From positions 1-64,000 of the forward strand of contig NZ_JBKOFW010000010.1 in NCBI RefSeq assembly GCF_046764005.1: a DNA stretch of 64,000 nt, read 5' to 3'. Positions 47,890 to 56,292 of the stretch are shown here, one piece after another. Below the pieces are notes generated by a model that saw only the letters and a list, made by a program, of their open reading frames with translations, was not told where the DNA came from and did not search any database. A program made the position numbers and the translations under genes. Position 1 is the first letter of the stretch, and each line of letters starts with the position of its first letter. This DNA is from Oryzobacter faecalis (GTDB lineage Bacteria > Actinomycetota > Actinomycetes > Actinomycetales > Dermatophilaceae).

Positions 47890-50345
47890 CCGGTCACCGC
47901 CACGAGGAGGGCGACGGGCCGGTCGGCGAGGAGGCCGGCGAGACCCACGGTCCCGTCGGAGTGGACGTCACGGTCGGAGAGCACGTCGCGCCACCTACCC
48001 GCGGGGACCTCGACCGATGCGTCGCCGAAGCCACCGGCCGCCGCGAGCAGGCCGGCGGCACGGGTCACGACGGTCACCGCTCGCGGGCCGTCGGCGTCGC
48101 CCCGGGCGAACGCCAGGGCGTGGTCGGAGGACGACGCCAGCCCGGCGTACGTGGTCGACTCCCCCACGAACGCCTCGCGGTGGTCGCGGCGCACCGCGAG
48201 GGAGCGGGCCGTGACGCGCAGCTTCTCGTCGTCGAGGTCGAAGGCGGGCTCGTCGGCGAGGGCGCGCTCGAGCCGCTCGCCGCGGTCGGTCCAGTCGACG
48301 GGCCGCCGGTTGTCGGGGTCGACGAGCGAGAGGGCGACGAGCTCGCAGCCCTGGTAGACGTCGGGCACCCCCGGCATCGTCAGCTGCACGAGCTTCTGCC
48401 CGAGCACCGTGGCGCGCACCGAGGGCTCGTGGGCCACCATCCAGGCATCGAGGTGCTTCTGGATCGCGCTGTCGTGCAACAGGTTCCGCGCATAGGTGAC
48501 GACGGCGTCCTCGTAGGCGGGGTCGCCGTCGACCCACGCCGTGTGCACCTTCGCCTCGCGGACCGCCTTGAGCAGGTACTCCTCGATGCGCGCACCGGTG
48601 ACGGGCCAGGTGCCGACGAGGGTCTGCCACACGAGGTACTCGGTGGGGTCGTCGAGCGCTTCCGGGCGGTGGGGCGCGGCCACCTTGCGCGCGGCCTCGA
48701 GCCAGGCCGCCCAGCCCTCGCCGTCCTCGGCGAGCGACACGAGCCGCGCGCGGACGTCCTCGGACCGCTTGGTGTCGTGGGTGGTCAGCGTCGTCATCGA
48801 GGTCGGCCACGACGCGACCTGCTCGGTGCACCACGTGTGGAACTCGCCCGCGTCGATGGACGCGTGGTCGGGGTGCCCGCCGACCTCGTTGGCGCCGGCG
48901 AGCCGGAACCACCGGTAGTAGGCGGTGTCCTCGATGCCCTTGGCCATGACGGGCCCGCAGGTCTGCTGGAACCTCACCCGGAACTCGTCGGCCACGGCCC
49001 GGGCGTCCGGGTTCGCCCCGGGGACGTCGCGGTCGAGGACGAGCGCGACGACGAGCCCGAGGGCCTCGTGGTCGCTCGGGGCGAGGAGGCCGCGCGCCCG
49101 CTCGGCCGCTCCCTCGACGACCGCCGCCTGCTCGGGGTCGACGCCGCGGCCCGGGACGAGGTAGGCGCGGTAGCGGTCCATCGAGACGAGCACGGCCTCG
49201 AGCGCGCGTCGCATCCCGGCGGCGTCGCCATCGGGCACGACCCGCCGCACGAGCCGCATGAGCCGGTCGACCTCGGCGGCCTGGACGTCGTCGACGACGA
49301 GGCGCTTGGCGTCACGGACCACGTCGGGCAGCGACACCCGCTCGGGCGCCACCTCGGCCCAGAGCCCGTCGAGCACGGGCAGCCCGGCCGTCGGCGTCAG
49401 GACCTGCTGGACCCGCAGCAGCGCGTCGTAGCCCGTGGTCCCCGAGCAGCGCCACGTGTCGGGGAGGCGCTCCTCGCCCTCGAGGATCTTCTCGGCGACG
49501 ACCCACGCGTCACCCGTGGCGTCGGCGAGCCGCTCGAGGTAGCCCCCCGGGTCGGCGAGCCCGTCGGGGTGGTCGATGCGGAAGCCGTCGACCGCGCCGT
49601 GCCCGTGGAGGGCGAGGAGGAGGGCGTGGGTCGCCATGAAGACGACGGGGTCCTCGACGCGGACCGCGACGAGGGAGGTGACGTCGAAGAACCGCCGGTA
49701 GTTGAGCGCGTCGCCGGCCTCGCGCCAGCTGGACAGCCGGTAGGCCTGTGCCTCGACGAGCTCGGCCAGCGGCAGCTCCTCGGTGCCGGGGGCCACCGGG
49801 AACTCGTGGTCGTAGTACCGGAGCACGTGGTCGGCACCGGTGGGCCCGCCGTCGGTGGCCAGCACGAGCTCGCCGCCCTCCACGGCCTGCTCGAGGGTGC
49901 CGCCGAGGACCGGCATGAGGATGCGGTCGTCCTCGGCCACCCAGTCGACGTCGAACCACCCGGCGTACGGGCTGCGGCGCCCGTCGCGCAGGAGCGACCA
50001 GAACGGGGCGTTGAGGTGCGCGGGCTCGGGGACGGTCATGTGGTTCGGGACGACGTCGACGACGATCCCGAGCCCGTGCTCGCGGCAGGTCGCGACGAGA
50101 CGGTCGAAGGCCTCCTGCCCGCCGGCCTCCTCGCTGATCCGGGTGTGGTCGAGGACGTCGTACCCGTGGGCGGAGCCCGGCGCCGCCTGGAGGACCGGCG
50201 ACAGGTACAGGTGCGACACACCGAGGTCGGCGAGGTACGGCACCCGCTCGGCGGCGGCGTCGAAGCCGAACCCGGCGTGCACCTGGAGCCGGTACGTCGC
50301 GGTCGGGACGGGGCGGCCGGGCGCCGGCCGGTGCGGGGTCGCCAT
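47886..50345 (-). CDS. treY: malto-oligosyltrehalose synthase
   Basis: GH13 enzyme of 819 residues that converts the reducing-end maltose unit of glucans to trehalose. TATYRLQVHAGFGFDAAAER at the N-terminus, IVVDVVPNHM, VDGFRIDHPDG with the nucleophile Asp, VVAEKILEGEERL with the Glu, and the TreY-type C-terminal TLTTHDTKRSEDVRAR. The ATG at 50345 is used; a GTG two codons upstream (50351) overlaps the treX stop by 4 bases and may be the true coupled start. The intact catalytic set predicts activity. Confidence 0.96.
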   Translation of the reverse strand: MATPHRPAPGRPVPTATYRLQVHAGFGFDAAAERVPYLADLGVSHLYLSPVLQAAPGSAHGYDVLDHTRISEEAGGQEAFDRLVATCREHGLGIVVDVVPNHMTVPEPAHLNAPFWSLLRDGRRSPYAGWFDVDWVAEDDRILMPVLGGTLEQAVEGGELVLATDGGPTGADHVLRYYDHEFPVAPGTEELPLAELVEAQAYRLSSWREAGDALNYRRFFDVTSLVAVRVEDPVVFMATHALLLALHGHGAVDGFRIDHPDGLADPGGYLERLADATGDAWVVAEKILEGEERLPDTWRCSGTTGYDALLRVQQVLTPTAGLPVLDGLWAEVAPERVSLPDVVRDAKRLVVDDVQAAEVDRLMRLVRRVVPDGDAAGMRRALEAVLVSMDRYRAYLVPGRGVDPEQAAVVEGAAERARGLLAPSDHEALGLVVALVLDRDVPGANPDARAVADEFRVRFQQTCGPVMAKGIEDTAYYRWFRLAGANEVGGHPDHASIDAGEFHTWCTEQVASWPTSMTTLTTHDTKRSEDVRARLVSLAEDGEGWAAWLEAARKVAAPHRPEALDDPTEYLVWQTLVGTWPVTGARIEEYLLKAVREAKVHTAWVDGDPAYEDAVVTYARNLLHDSAIQKHLDAWMVAHEPSVRATVLGQKLVQLTMPGVPDVYQGCELVALSLVDPDNRRPVDWTDRGERLERALADEPAFDLDDEKLRVTARSLAVRRDHREAFVGESTTYAGLASSSDHALAFARGDADGPRAVTVVTRAAGLLAAAGGFGDASVEVPAGRWRDVLSDRDVHSDGTVGLAGLLADRPVALLVAVTG

Positions 50346-50347
50346 CC

Positions 50348-52519
50348 TCACGCCCGGGCGGTCGTCGAGGCCCCCGCCGGTACGGTCGGCGCCTCCCGCA
50401 GGTCGCGCAGGACGACGACGGAACGAGCCCGGACCGGGAGCTCGGTCCCGGCGGGGTGCCAGTCGTCGGCCATCGGCTCCGTCGCGCCGGTGTCGATCTC
50501 GACCCTCCAGTGGTCGCCGAACTCCTCTGCGGGCAGGGTGAACACGGCGTCCTCGTGGTGGGCGTTGAACAGGACGAGGAAGTCGTCGTCGACGACGCGG
50601 CGCCCACGGGAGTCCGGCGTCGGGATGGCGTCGCCGTTGAGGAAGACCATGACCTGCTGCGCGGTGCCGTCGGACCAGGCGTCCTCGCCCATGACGTCGC
50701 CCGAGGGCTGGAGCCACACGATGTCACCGAGCTCGGACTGGCCGCCGTGGTCGGCGCTGCCCGCGAAGAACCGGCGACGCCGGAACACGGCGTGGTTGTG
50801 ACGCAGGGTGGTCACGGCGGCGGTGAAGGCCAGGAGCTCGCGGGCGTCGTCGTCGAGGTCCCAGTCGACCCACGACAGCTCGTTGTCCTGGCAGTAGACG
50901 TTGTTGTTGCCCTGCTGGGTCCGGCCGAGCTCGTCGCCGTGCGCGATCATCGGCACGCCCTGGCTGAGGAGGAGGGTCGTGAGGAAGTTGCGCTGCTGGC
51001 GAAGTCGCAGCTCGTTGACCTCGGGGTCGTCGGTGGGCCCCTCGACGCCGCAGTTCCACGAGCGGTTGTGGCTCTCGCCGTCGCGGCCGTCCTCGCCGTT
51101 CGCCTCGTTGTGCTTCTCGTTGTAGGAGACGAGGTCGCGCAGCGTGAAGCCGTCGTGCGCGGTGACGAAGTTGATGCTCGCGATGGGCTTTCGGCCGCTG
51201 TGCTCGTAGAGGTCGCTGGAGCCGGTGATCCGCGACGCGAACTCGCCGAGGGTGCGCGGCTCACCCCGCCAGAAGTCGCGGACGGTGTCGCGGTACTTGC
51301 CGTTCCACTCCGTCCACAGGGGCGGGAAGTTGCCGACCTGGTAGCCGCCGTCGCCGACGTCCCACGGCTCGGCGATGAGCTTGACCTGGCTGATGACGGG
51401 GTCCTGCTGGATGAGGTCGAAGAAGGCGGAGAGCTTGTCGACCTCGTGGAACTGGCGGGCCAGGGTGGCCGCGAGGTCGAACCGGAAGCCGTCGACGTGC
51501 ATCTCGGTGACCCAGTAGCGCAGCGAGTCCATGATGAGCTGGAGGACGTGGGGGTGCCGCATGAGCAGGCTGTTCCCCGTGCCCGTCGTGTCGTAGTAGT
51601 GCTCCTTGGCGTCGTCGACGAGCCGGTAGTACGCGGCGTTGTCGATGCCCTTGAAGCACAGCGTGGGCCCGAACTCGTTGCCCTCGGCCGTGTGGTTGTA
51701 GACGACGTCGAGGATGACCTCGATGTTCGCCTCGTGCAGCGCCTTGACCATCGCCTTGAACTCGGTGACCTGCTCACCACGCGTGCCGCGCGCGTAGCCG
51801 TTGTGTGGGGCGAGGAAGCCGATGGTGTTGTAGCCCCAGTAGTTCGTCAGGCCCTTGTCCTGCAGGGAGGTGTCCTGGACGAACTGATGCACCGGCATCA
51901 GCTCGATCGCCGTGACGCCCAAGGTCGTCAGGTGCTCGATGATCGCCGGGTGGCCGATGGCCGCGTACGTGCCGCGGATCTCCTCGGGGACCTCCGGGTG
52001 CGTCATCGTCAGGCCCTTGACGTGCGCCTCGTAGATGACCGTCTCGTGGTACTCGTGCCGCGGCGGGCGGTCGTGGCCCCAGTCGAAGTACGGGTTGATG
52101 ACGACGCTGAGCATCGTCTTGCCCAGGCTGTCGTCCGTGTTGCGCTTCTTCGGGTTCTTGAAGTCGTAGGAGAACAGCGACTGGTCGTTGCTCACCTGAC
52201 CCTCGATCGCCTTGGCGTACGGGTCGAGGAGCAGCTTGCTCGGGTCGCAGCGGTGGCCGTGCTCGGGCGCGTAGGGCCCGTGCACGCGGAAGCCGTACCG
52301 CTGCCCGGGCTGCACGCCCGGCAGGTAGGCGTGCCAGACGAAGCCGTCGACCTCGGGCAGGTCGATGCGCGTCTCGACGCCGTCGTCGTCGACGAGGCAG
52401 AGCTCCACCCGGTCGGCCACCTCGCTGAACAGGGCGAAGTTCACGCCGCTGCCGTCGTAGGTCGCGCCGAGGGGGTACGAGGTTCCGGGCCAGATCTCCA
52501 CGGGGTCTTCTCCGTTCAT
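50348..52519 (-). CDS. treX: glycogen debranching enzyme TreX/GlgX
   Basis: About 723 residues (a GTG at 52525 is an alternative start). N-terminal CBM48-like domain (WPGTSYPLGATYDGSGVNFA), GH13 regions DVVYNHTAEG, DGFRFDLAATL with the nucleophile Asp, LIAEPWDVG with the acid Glu, and FVTAHDGFTLRDLVSYNEKHN. It removes alpha-1,6 branches so that TreY and TreZ can make trehalose from linear glucans. First gene of the tre operon, coupled to treY. Confidence 0.96.
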   Translation of the reverse strand: MNGEDPVEIWPGTSYPLGATYDGSGVNFALFSEVADRVELCLVDDDGVETRIDLPEVDGFVWHAYLPGVQPGQRYGFRVHGPYAPEHGHRCDPSKLLLDPYAKAIEGQVSNDQSLFSYDFKNPKKRNTDDSLGKTMLSVVINPYFDWGHDRPPRHEYHETVIYEAHVKGLTMTHPEVPEEIRGTYAAIGHPAIIEHLTTLGVTAIELMPVHQFVQDTSLQDKGLTNYWGYNTIGFLAPHNGYARGTRGEQVTEFKAMVKALHEANIEVILDVVYNHTAEGNEFGPTLCFKGIDNAAYYRLVDDAKEHYYDTTGTGNSLLMRHPHVLQLIMDSLRYWVTEMHVDGFRFDLAATLARQFHEVDKLSAFFDLIQQDPVISQVKLIAEPWDVGDGGYQVGNFPPLWTEWNGKYRDTVRDFWRGEPRTLGEFASRITGSSDLYEHSGRKPIASINFVTAHDGFTLRDLVSYNEKHNEANGEDGRDGESHNRSWNCGVEGPTDDPEVNELRLRQQRNFLTTLLLSQGVPMIAHGDELGRTQQGNNNVYCQDNELSWVDWDLDDDARELLAFTAAVTTLRHNHAVFRRRRFFAGSADHGGQSELGDIVWLQPSGDVMGEDAWSDGTAQQVMVFLNGDAIPTPDSRGRRVVDDDFLVLFNAHHEDAVFTLPAEEFGDHWRVEIDTGATEPMADDWHPAGTELPVRARSVVVLRDLREAPTVPAGASTTARA

Positions 52520-52585
52520 GGTCACCGCTGTACCCGGCGGCGCTGCCGGAAAGCGGTCAAGGGACCGCGGCGATGGTTCCGCGCC

Positions 52586-52591
52586 AACCTA
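52586..52591 (-). promoter_or_regulatory. candidate -10 of tre operon
   Basis: Minus-strand TAGGTT would give a leader of about 60 bases. A second candidate (TTGACC at 52555-52560 with a 17-base spacer) would start the mRNA at the GTG 52525. Neither can be preferred from sequence. Confidence 0.35.
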
Positions 52592-52662
52592 CCGGGCGCG
52601 GGCGACGGGTCGTGACGCGGCGTCGAAGGACGGGCAGCGGACGGGCAACGGACGGGTCGGGC

Positions 52663-52668
52663 TAGGGT
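52663..52668 (+). promoter_or_regulatory. -10 of fabG-like gene
   Basis: TAGGGT gives a leader of about 48 bases with GAGGAG upstream of the ATG at 52722. Confidence 0.5.
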
Positions 52669-52721
52669 CGGAGCGCGCCGGCGCCGCGTTCGGCGCCGCA
52701 CCCGCCGTCCGAGGAGCCTGC

Positions 52722-53477
52722 ATGACCAGCCAGCGCGTCGCCATCGTCACCGGAGCCGCCCGCGGGATCGGCGCGGCCACGGCCGAGCGACTCGCACGCG
52801 ACGGGTTCGCCGTCGGGGTCCTCGACCTCGACGAGGCCGCCTGCGCCGAGGTCGCCTCCCGCATCACCGGCGCCGGAGGACGCGCGCTCGGGGTCGGCGT
52901 CGACGTGACGAGCGCCGAGCAGGTCGAGGCCGGGGTCGCGCGCGTGGCGGCCGAGCTCGGAGCGCCGGTCGTCCTCGTCAACAACGCCGGGATCATCCGC
53001 GACAACCTGCTGTTCAAGATGACCGAGGACGACTGGGACGCCGTCATGGGCGTCCACCTCAAGGGCGCCTTCCTCATGACGAAGGCCTGCCAGGCGTTCA
53101 TGACCCAGGAGCGGTACGGGCGGGTCGTCAACCTCTCGTCGTCGTCGGCGCAGGGCAACCGGGGGCAGGCCAACTACTCCGCCGCGAAGGCGGGCCTGCA
53201 AGGCTTCACGAAGACCCTCGCCATCGAGCTCGGGAAGTTCGGCGTCACCGCGAACGCCGTCGCTCCCGGCTTCATCGAGACCGACATGACGCGGGCCACC
53301 GCCGAGCGCCTCAAGGTCTCCTTCGAGGACTTCCTGTCGCACACGGCGTCCCAGATCCCCGTCGGACGGGTGGGGCAGCCCGAGGACATCGCGGCGACCA
53401 TCGCCTTCCTCGTGTCCGAGGAGGCCGGGTTCGTCTCCGGCCAGGTGATCTACGTCGCCGGTGGCCCGCTCGACTGA
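52722..53477 (+). CDS. fabG: 3-oxoacyl-ACP reductase (SDR family)
   Basis: NAD(P)H-dependent reductase of 251 residues from the ATG at 52722 behind GAGGAG. Cofactor site TGAARGIGAAT (residues 10-20), NNAGIIRD, catalytic Ser in LSSSSAQ and YSAAK with Tyr and Lys, and substrate region PGFIETDMT. Whether it serves fatty-acid synthesis or another 3-ketoacyl reduction is not settled; the neighbouring acyl-CoA dehydrogenase suggests lipid metabolism. Convergent with that gene. Confidence 0.9.
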   Translation: MTSQRVAIVTGAARGIGAATAERLARDGFAVGVLDLDEAACAEVASRITGAGGRALGVGVDVTSAEQVEAGVARVAAELGAPVVLVNNAGIIRDNLLFKMTEDDWDAVMGVHLKGAFLMTKACQAFMTQERYGRVVNLSSSSAQGNRGQANYSAAKAGLQGFTKTLAIELGKFGVTANAVAPGFIETDMTRATAERLKVSFEDFLSHTASQIPVGRVGQPEDIAATIAFLVSEEAGFVSGQVIYVAGGPLD

Positions 53478-53500
53478 CGTCGGCGGTCCCCCGACCGACG
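53478..53500. terminator. hairpin between convergent fabG and acyl-CoA dehydrogenase
   Basis: CGTCGG and CCGACG form a 6-bp stem with an 11-base loop that fills the 24-base gap. Confidence 0.5.
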
Positions 53501-53501
53501 C

Positions 53502-54647
53502 TCAGAGGCCGAGGTCGCGGCCGATGAGCTCCTTCATGATCTCGTTCGAGCCGGCCCAGATCTTCGTGACGCGGGCGTCGCGCCACGCGCGGGCGACCCG
53601 GTACTCGTTCATGAAGCCGTAGCCGCCGTGCAGCTGGACGCACTCGTCGAGGACGTCGTTCTGCACCTGCGCGCTCCACCACTTGGCCTTCGCGGCGTCG
53701 ACGGCGGTGAGCCGGCCCTCGGCGTGGGCCTCGATGCAGTCGTCGACGAAGGCCTCGGCGACCTCGATCGCCGTGACGAGCTCGGCGAGCTTGAACTTGT
53801 TGTGCTGGAACGAGCCGATCGCCTGCCCGAACGCCTTGCGCTCCTTGGCGTACTCGATCGTCTCCACAAGGATCTGCTTGGCGTGGGCGACGTTGGCGCA
53901 CGCGGCGCCGACCCGCTCCTGGGGCAGGCGCTGCATCATCGCGACGAAGCCCATGCCCTCCTCGCCGATCCGGTTGCTGTCGGGGACCCGGACGTCGCTG
54001 AAGAACAGCTCGGCGGTGTCGGACTCCTCCTGACCGACCTTGTCGAGCTTGCGACCACGGGTGAAGCCCTCCATGCCGTCCTCGAGCATGAACAAGGTGA
54101 TGCCCTTGGCACCCTTGCTCGGGTCCGTGCGGGTCGCGACGATGACGAGGTCGGCCTGGTAGCCGTTGGTGATGAAGGTCTTGGAGCCGTTGACGACCCA
54201 GTGGTCGCCGTCGCGGACGGCCGTGGTCTTCAGGGCCGCGAGGTCGGAGCCGCCGCCGGGCTCGGTCATCGCGATGGCGCAGATCTTCTCGCCGGCGGCC
54301 ATGGCCGGGAGCCAGCGCTCCTTCTGCTCCTGGGTACCGAGGTCGACGATGTAGGGCGGGCAGACGTCGGAGTGGATGCCGAAGCACGAGCCGACGGCGG
54401 CGTTGAAGCCGTTGAGCACCTCGGCCGCGACGGCGTTGAAGCGGTAGTCGTCGGCTCCCATGCCGCCGAACTCCTCGGGGATGTCGAGGCCGAACAGCCC
54501 CTGGCTCCCGGCCTCCTTCCAGATGTCGCGGTCGATGGACTTGACCTCGAGCATCTGCTCGGCGCGGGGCTTGAGGGTCCGCTCGACGAACTCCTGGACG
54601 GAGGCGCGGAAGTCCTCGTGCTCGGACGCGTAGATGTTGCGGGGCAT
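53502..54647 (-). CDS. acyl-CoA dehydrogenase
   Basis: FAD enzyme of 381 residues from the ATG at 54647 behind GAGGAG. It catalyses alpha,beta-desaturation of acyl-CoA in fatty-acid or amino-acid breakdown. The FAD/acyl site shows ICAIAMTEPGGGSDLAALKT, and the C-terminal QLHGGYGFMNEYRVARAWRD and IWAGSNEIMKELIGR carry the family signature. The chain-length class cannot be read. Divergent from a TetR regulator through an operator at 54694-54713. Confidence 0.94.
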   Translation of the reverse strand: MPRNIYASEHEDFRASVQEFVERTLKPRAEQMLEVKSIDRDIWKEAGSQGLFGLDIPEEFGGMGADDYRFNAVAAEVLNGFNAAVGSCFGIHSDVCPPYIVDLGTQEQKERWLPAMAAGEKICAIAMTEPGGGSDLAALKTTAVRDGDHWVVNGSKTFITNGYQADLVIVATRTDPSKGAKGITLFMLEDGMEGFTRGRKLDKVGQEESDTAELFFSDVRVPDSNRIGEEGMGFVAMMQRLPQERVGAACANVAHAKQILVETIEYAKERKAFGQAIGSFQHNKFKLAELVTAIEVAEAFVDDCIEAHAEGRLTAVDAAKAKWWSAQVQNDVLDECVQLHGGYGFMNEYRVARAWRDARVTKIWAGSNEIMKELIGRDLGL

Positions 54648-54688
54648 GGGTCTCCTCGGTCTGCTGGCGTTCGTCGTGCGGCGCGCGG

Positions 54689-54694
54689 ACGTTG
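54689..54694 (-). promoter_or_regulatory. -10 of acyl-CoA dehydrogenase gene
   Basis: Minus-strand CAACGT abuts the operator edge and leaves a leader of about 35 bases with GAGGAG. Confidence 0.4.
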
Positions 54695-54713
54695 ACTAAG
54701 CGCTTGCTTAGTC
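54694..54713. promoter_or_regulatory. TetR-type operator
   Basis: GACTAAGC-GCTT-GCTTAGTC: two perfect 8-base arms around a 4-base centre, located between the two divergent start codons. It overlaps the likely -35 regions of both genes. TetR dimers typically bind such sites, so repression of both genes, relieved by an acyl-CoA or fatty-acid ligand, is a reasonable model. Confidence 0.8.
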
Positions 54714-54727
54714 TCGCGGGGGTGCGG

Positions 54728-54733
54728 CATGCT
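54728..54733 (+). promoter_or_regulatory. -10 of TetR gene, leaderless start
   Basis: CATGCT ends 7 bases before the GTG at 54741. It overlaps the ATG at 54729, which argues for the GTG start. Confidence 0.45.
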
Positions 54734-54740
54734 GTCAACC

Positions 54741-55400
54741 GTGCCGAGCACCACACCGCTGAGCGAGACCGCCGTCCTCGCCGCCCTCGCCCCCGAGGGC
54801 GGTCGGGGTCCGGGGACCGGCGACGTCACCGACACCGCCGTGCGGATCATGCTCGCCGCCGCGGACGCCTTCGCCGAGCGCGGCTTCCACGCGACGACGA
54901 CCCGCGACATCGCCTCGCGTGCCGGCCTGTCGCCCGCCGGGGTCTACGTGCACTTCGCCTCCAAGGAGGTGCTCCTCTTCGAGCTGAGCCGGCGCGGCCA
55001 CGCCCGCGCCCGCGACCTCCTCGTCGCCGCCCGGGAGGCCGGACCCACCGCCACCGACGCGCTGCGCAACATCGTCGGCGGGTTCTCCCGCTGGCACGCC
55101 GAGCACCACGAGCTCGGTCGGATCGTGCAGTTCGAGTTCCGCCACCTCTCCCCCGAGCACCGCGACGAGGTGCTCACCCTGCGCCGCGAGATCGACCAGG
55201 TCGTCGCCGGGGTGCTCCACGACGGCGTGGCGTCCGGCGAGTTCGAGGTCGCCGACGTCCCGGCCACCTCGCTGGCCCTGCTCTCGATGGCGATCGACGT
55301 GGCCCGCTGGTACACCCCCGGCGTGCGCCGGACACCTGCCGCGATCGAGGAGACCTACGGCGACCTCGCCGTCCGCCTCGTGCGCGCGCCCTCGCGGTGA
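54741..55400 (+). CDS. TetR-family transcriptional regulator
   Basis: About 219 residues from the GTG at 54741 (ATG at 54729 is possible). Helix-turn-helix: AADAFAERGFHATTTRDIAS and AGLSPAGVYVHFASKEVLLF. The C-terminal ligand domain (ALRNIVGGFSRWHAEHHE...) is longer than in small drug-sensing members and resembles regulators of fatty-acid breakdown genes. It probably represses the divergent acyl-CoA dehydrogenase and itself. Confidence 0.92.
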   Translation: MPSTTPLSETAVLAALAPEGGRGPGTGDVTDTAVRIMLAAADAFAERGFHATTTRDIASRAGLSPAGVYVHFASKEVLLFELSRRGHARARDLLVAAREAGPTATDALRNIVGGFSRWHAEHHELGRIVQFEFRHLSPEHRDEVLTLRREIDQVVAGVLHDGVASGEFEVADVPATSLALLSMAIDVARWYTPGVRRTPAAIEETYGDLAVRLVRAPSR

Positions 55401-55469
55401 GTGCGGAGACGGCGGCCGGGGCCACCCACCGCACCCGTGGGCGATGCGTCCCGCGGCCGGGCCGCTCGG

Positions 55470-55475
55470 TAGGGT
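55470..55475 (+). promoter_or_regulatory. -10 of methyltransferase gene, leaderless start
   Basis: TAGGGT ends 7 bases before the GTG at 55483. Confidence 0.5.
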
Positions 55476-55482
55476 GACCGGC

Positions 55483-56223
55483 GTGAGCACGGAGCGGACC
55501 ACGACCGAGGGGCACGGCGGCTCCGCCTCCATCGCAGTCCCCGACTACTGGTGGTACGTGGCGCGCGCCGACCTGCTCGAGGTCGCCCTGCGCGAGCGCG
55601 TCGAGGGCGCCGGCACGGCCCTCGACCTCGGCAGCGCCGACGGCCCGAGCGCCGCCTGGCTGCGCGACGCCGTGGGGCGCACCGCCTCCCTCGACATCGA
55701 CCCCCGCGGCCTGGGCTCCGACGGCATCTGCGGGTCCGCCCTGGCGCTGCCCTTCGCCGACGAGTCCTTCGACGTCGTCGCGGCGTTCGACGTCATCGAG
55801 CACTGCGACCCGGAGGACGTCGCGCTCGCCGAGGTGCGGCGCGTGCTGCGGCCGGGCGGGCGCTTCCTCATGTCGGTTCCCGCGTACCAGTGGGCCTGGT
55901 CCGACTTCGACGTCGCCAACGGGCACCACCGGCGCTACACGCGCCGCCGGGCCGTCGCCGCGGTCGAGGGGGCCGGGTTCCGGGTCGACCGGGCGACCTA
56001 CGGCTTCGCGTCGGTGTTCCCGATGTTCGCCGCCGAGCGCCTCGCGCGCCGGGTGGCGGCCCGCCGCCGCAGCAGTGCGGCTGACATCGTCGAGCTGCCC
56101 CACCTGCCGCGCCCGCTCAACACCGCGCTCACCGCGATCTCCCGGGCCGACCGCGTCGTCCTGCGGCGGGGCGACCTGCCGTTCGGCTCGTCGGTCTTCG
56201 TCGCCGCGACCCGCACCGGCTGA
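55483..56223 (+). CDS. class I SAM-dependent methyltransferase
   Basis: About 246 residues from the GTG at 55483. SAM motif I ALDLGSADGPSAAWL, motif II LDIDPRG, ALPFADESFDVVAAFDVIEH and EVRRVLRPGGRFLMSVPAY. SDFDVANGHHRRYTRR is typical of methyltransferases in polysaccharide and glycolipid clusters. The convergent epimerase and glycosyltransferase genes support a surface-glycan or glycolipid role; the substrate is unknown. Confidence 0.88.
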   Translation: MSTERTTTEGHGGSASIAVPDYWWYVARADLLEVALRERVEGAGTALDLGSADGPSAAWLRDAVGRTASLDIDPRGLGSDGICGSALALPFADESFDVVAAFDVIEHCDPEDVALAEVRRVLRPGGRFLMSVPAYQWAWSDFDVANGHHRRYTRRRAVAAVEGAGFRVDRATYGFASVFPMFAAERLARRVAARRRSSAADIVELPHLPRPLNTALTAISRADRVVLRRGDLPFGSSVFVAATRTG

Positions 56224-56234
56224 GCCCCTCTCCG

Positions 56235-56284
56235 GAGTCGTGTGCCGAAGTGGCCGCCCGGGCGGCCACCTCAGCACACGACTC
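56235..56284. terminator. 50-bp near-perfect palindrome between convergent genes
   Basis: GAGTCGTGTGC pairs with GCACACGACTC, and the central 20 bases (GTGGCCGCCC and GGGCGGCCAC) are perfect. Only two of the four intervening pairs mismatch. It fits within the 69-base gap between convergent stops, so it should act as a bidirectional terminator. Confidence 0.75.
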
Positions 56285-56292
56285 GAAGGTGT

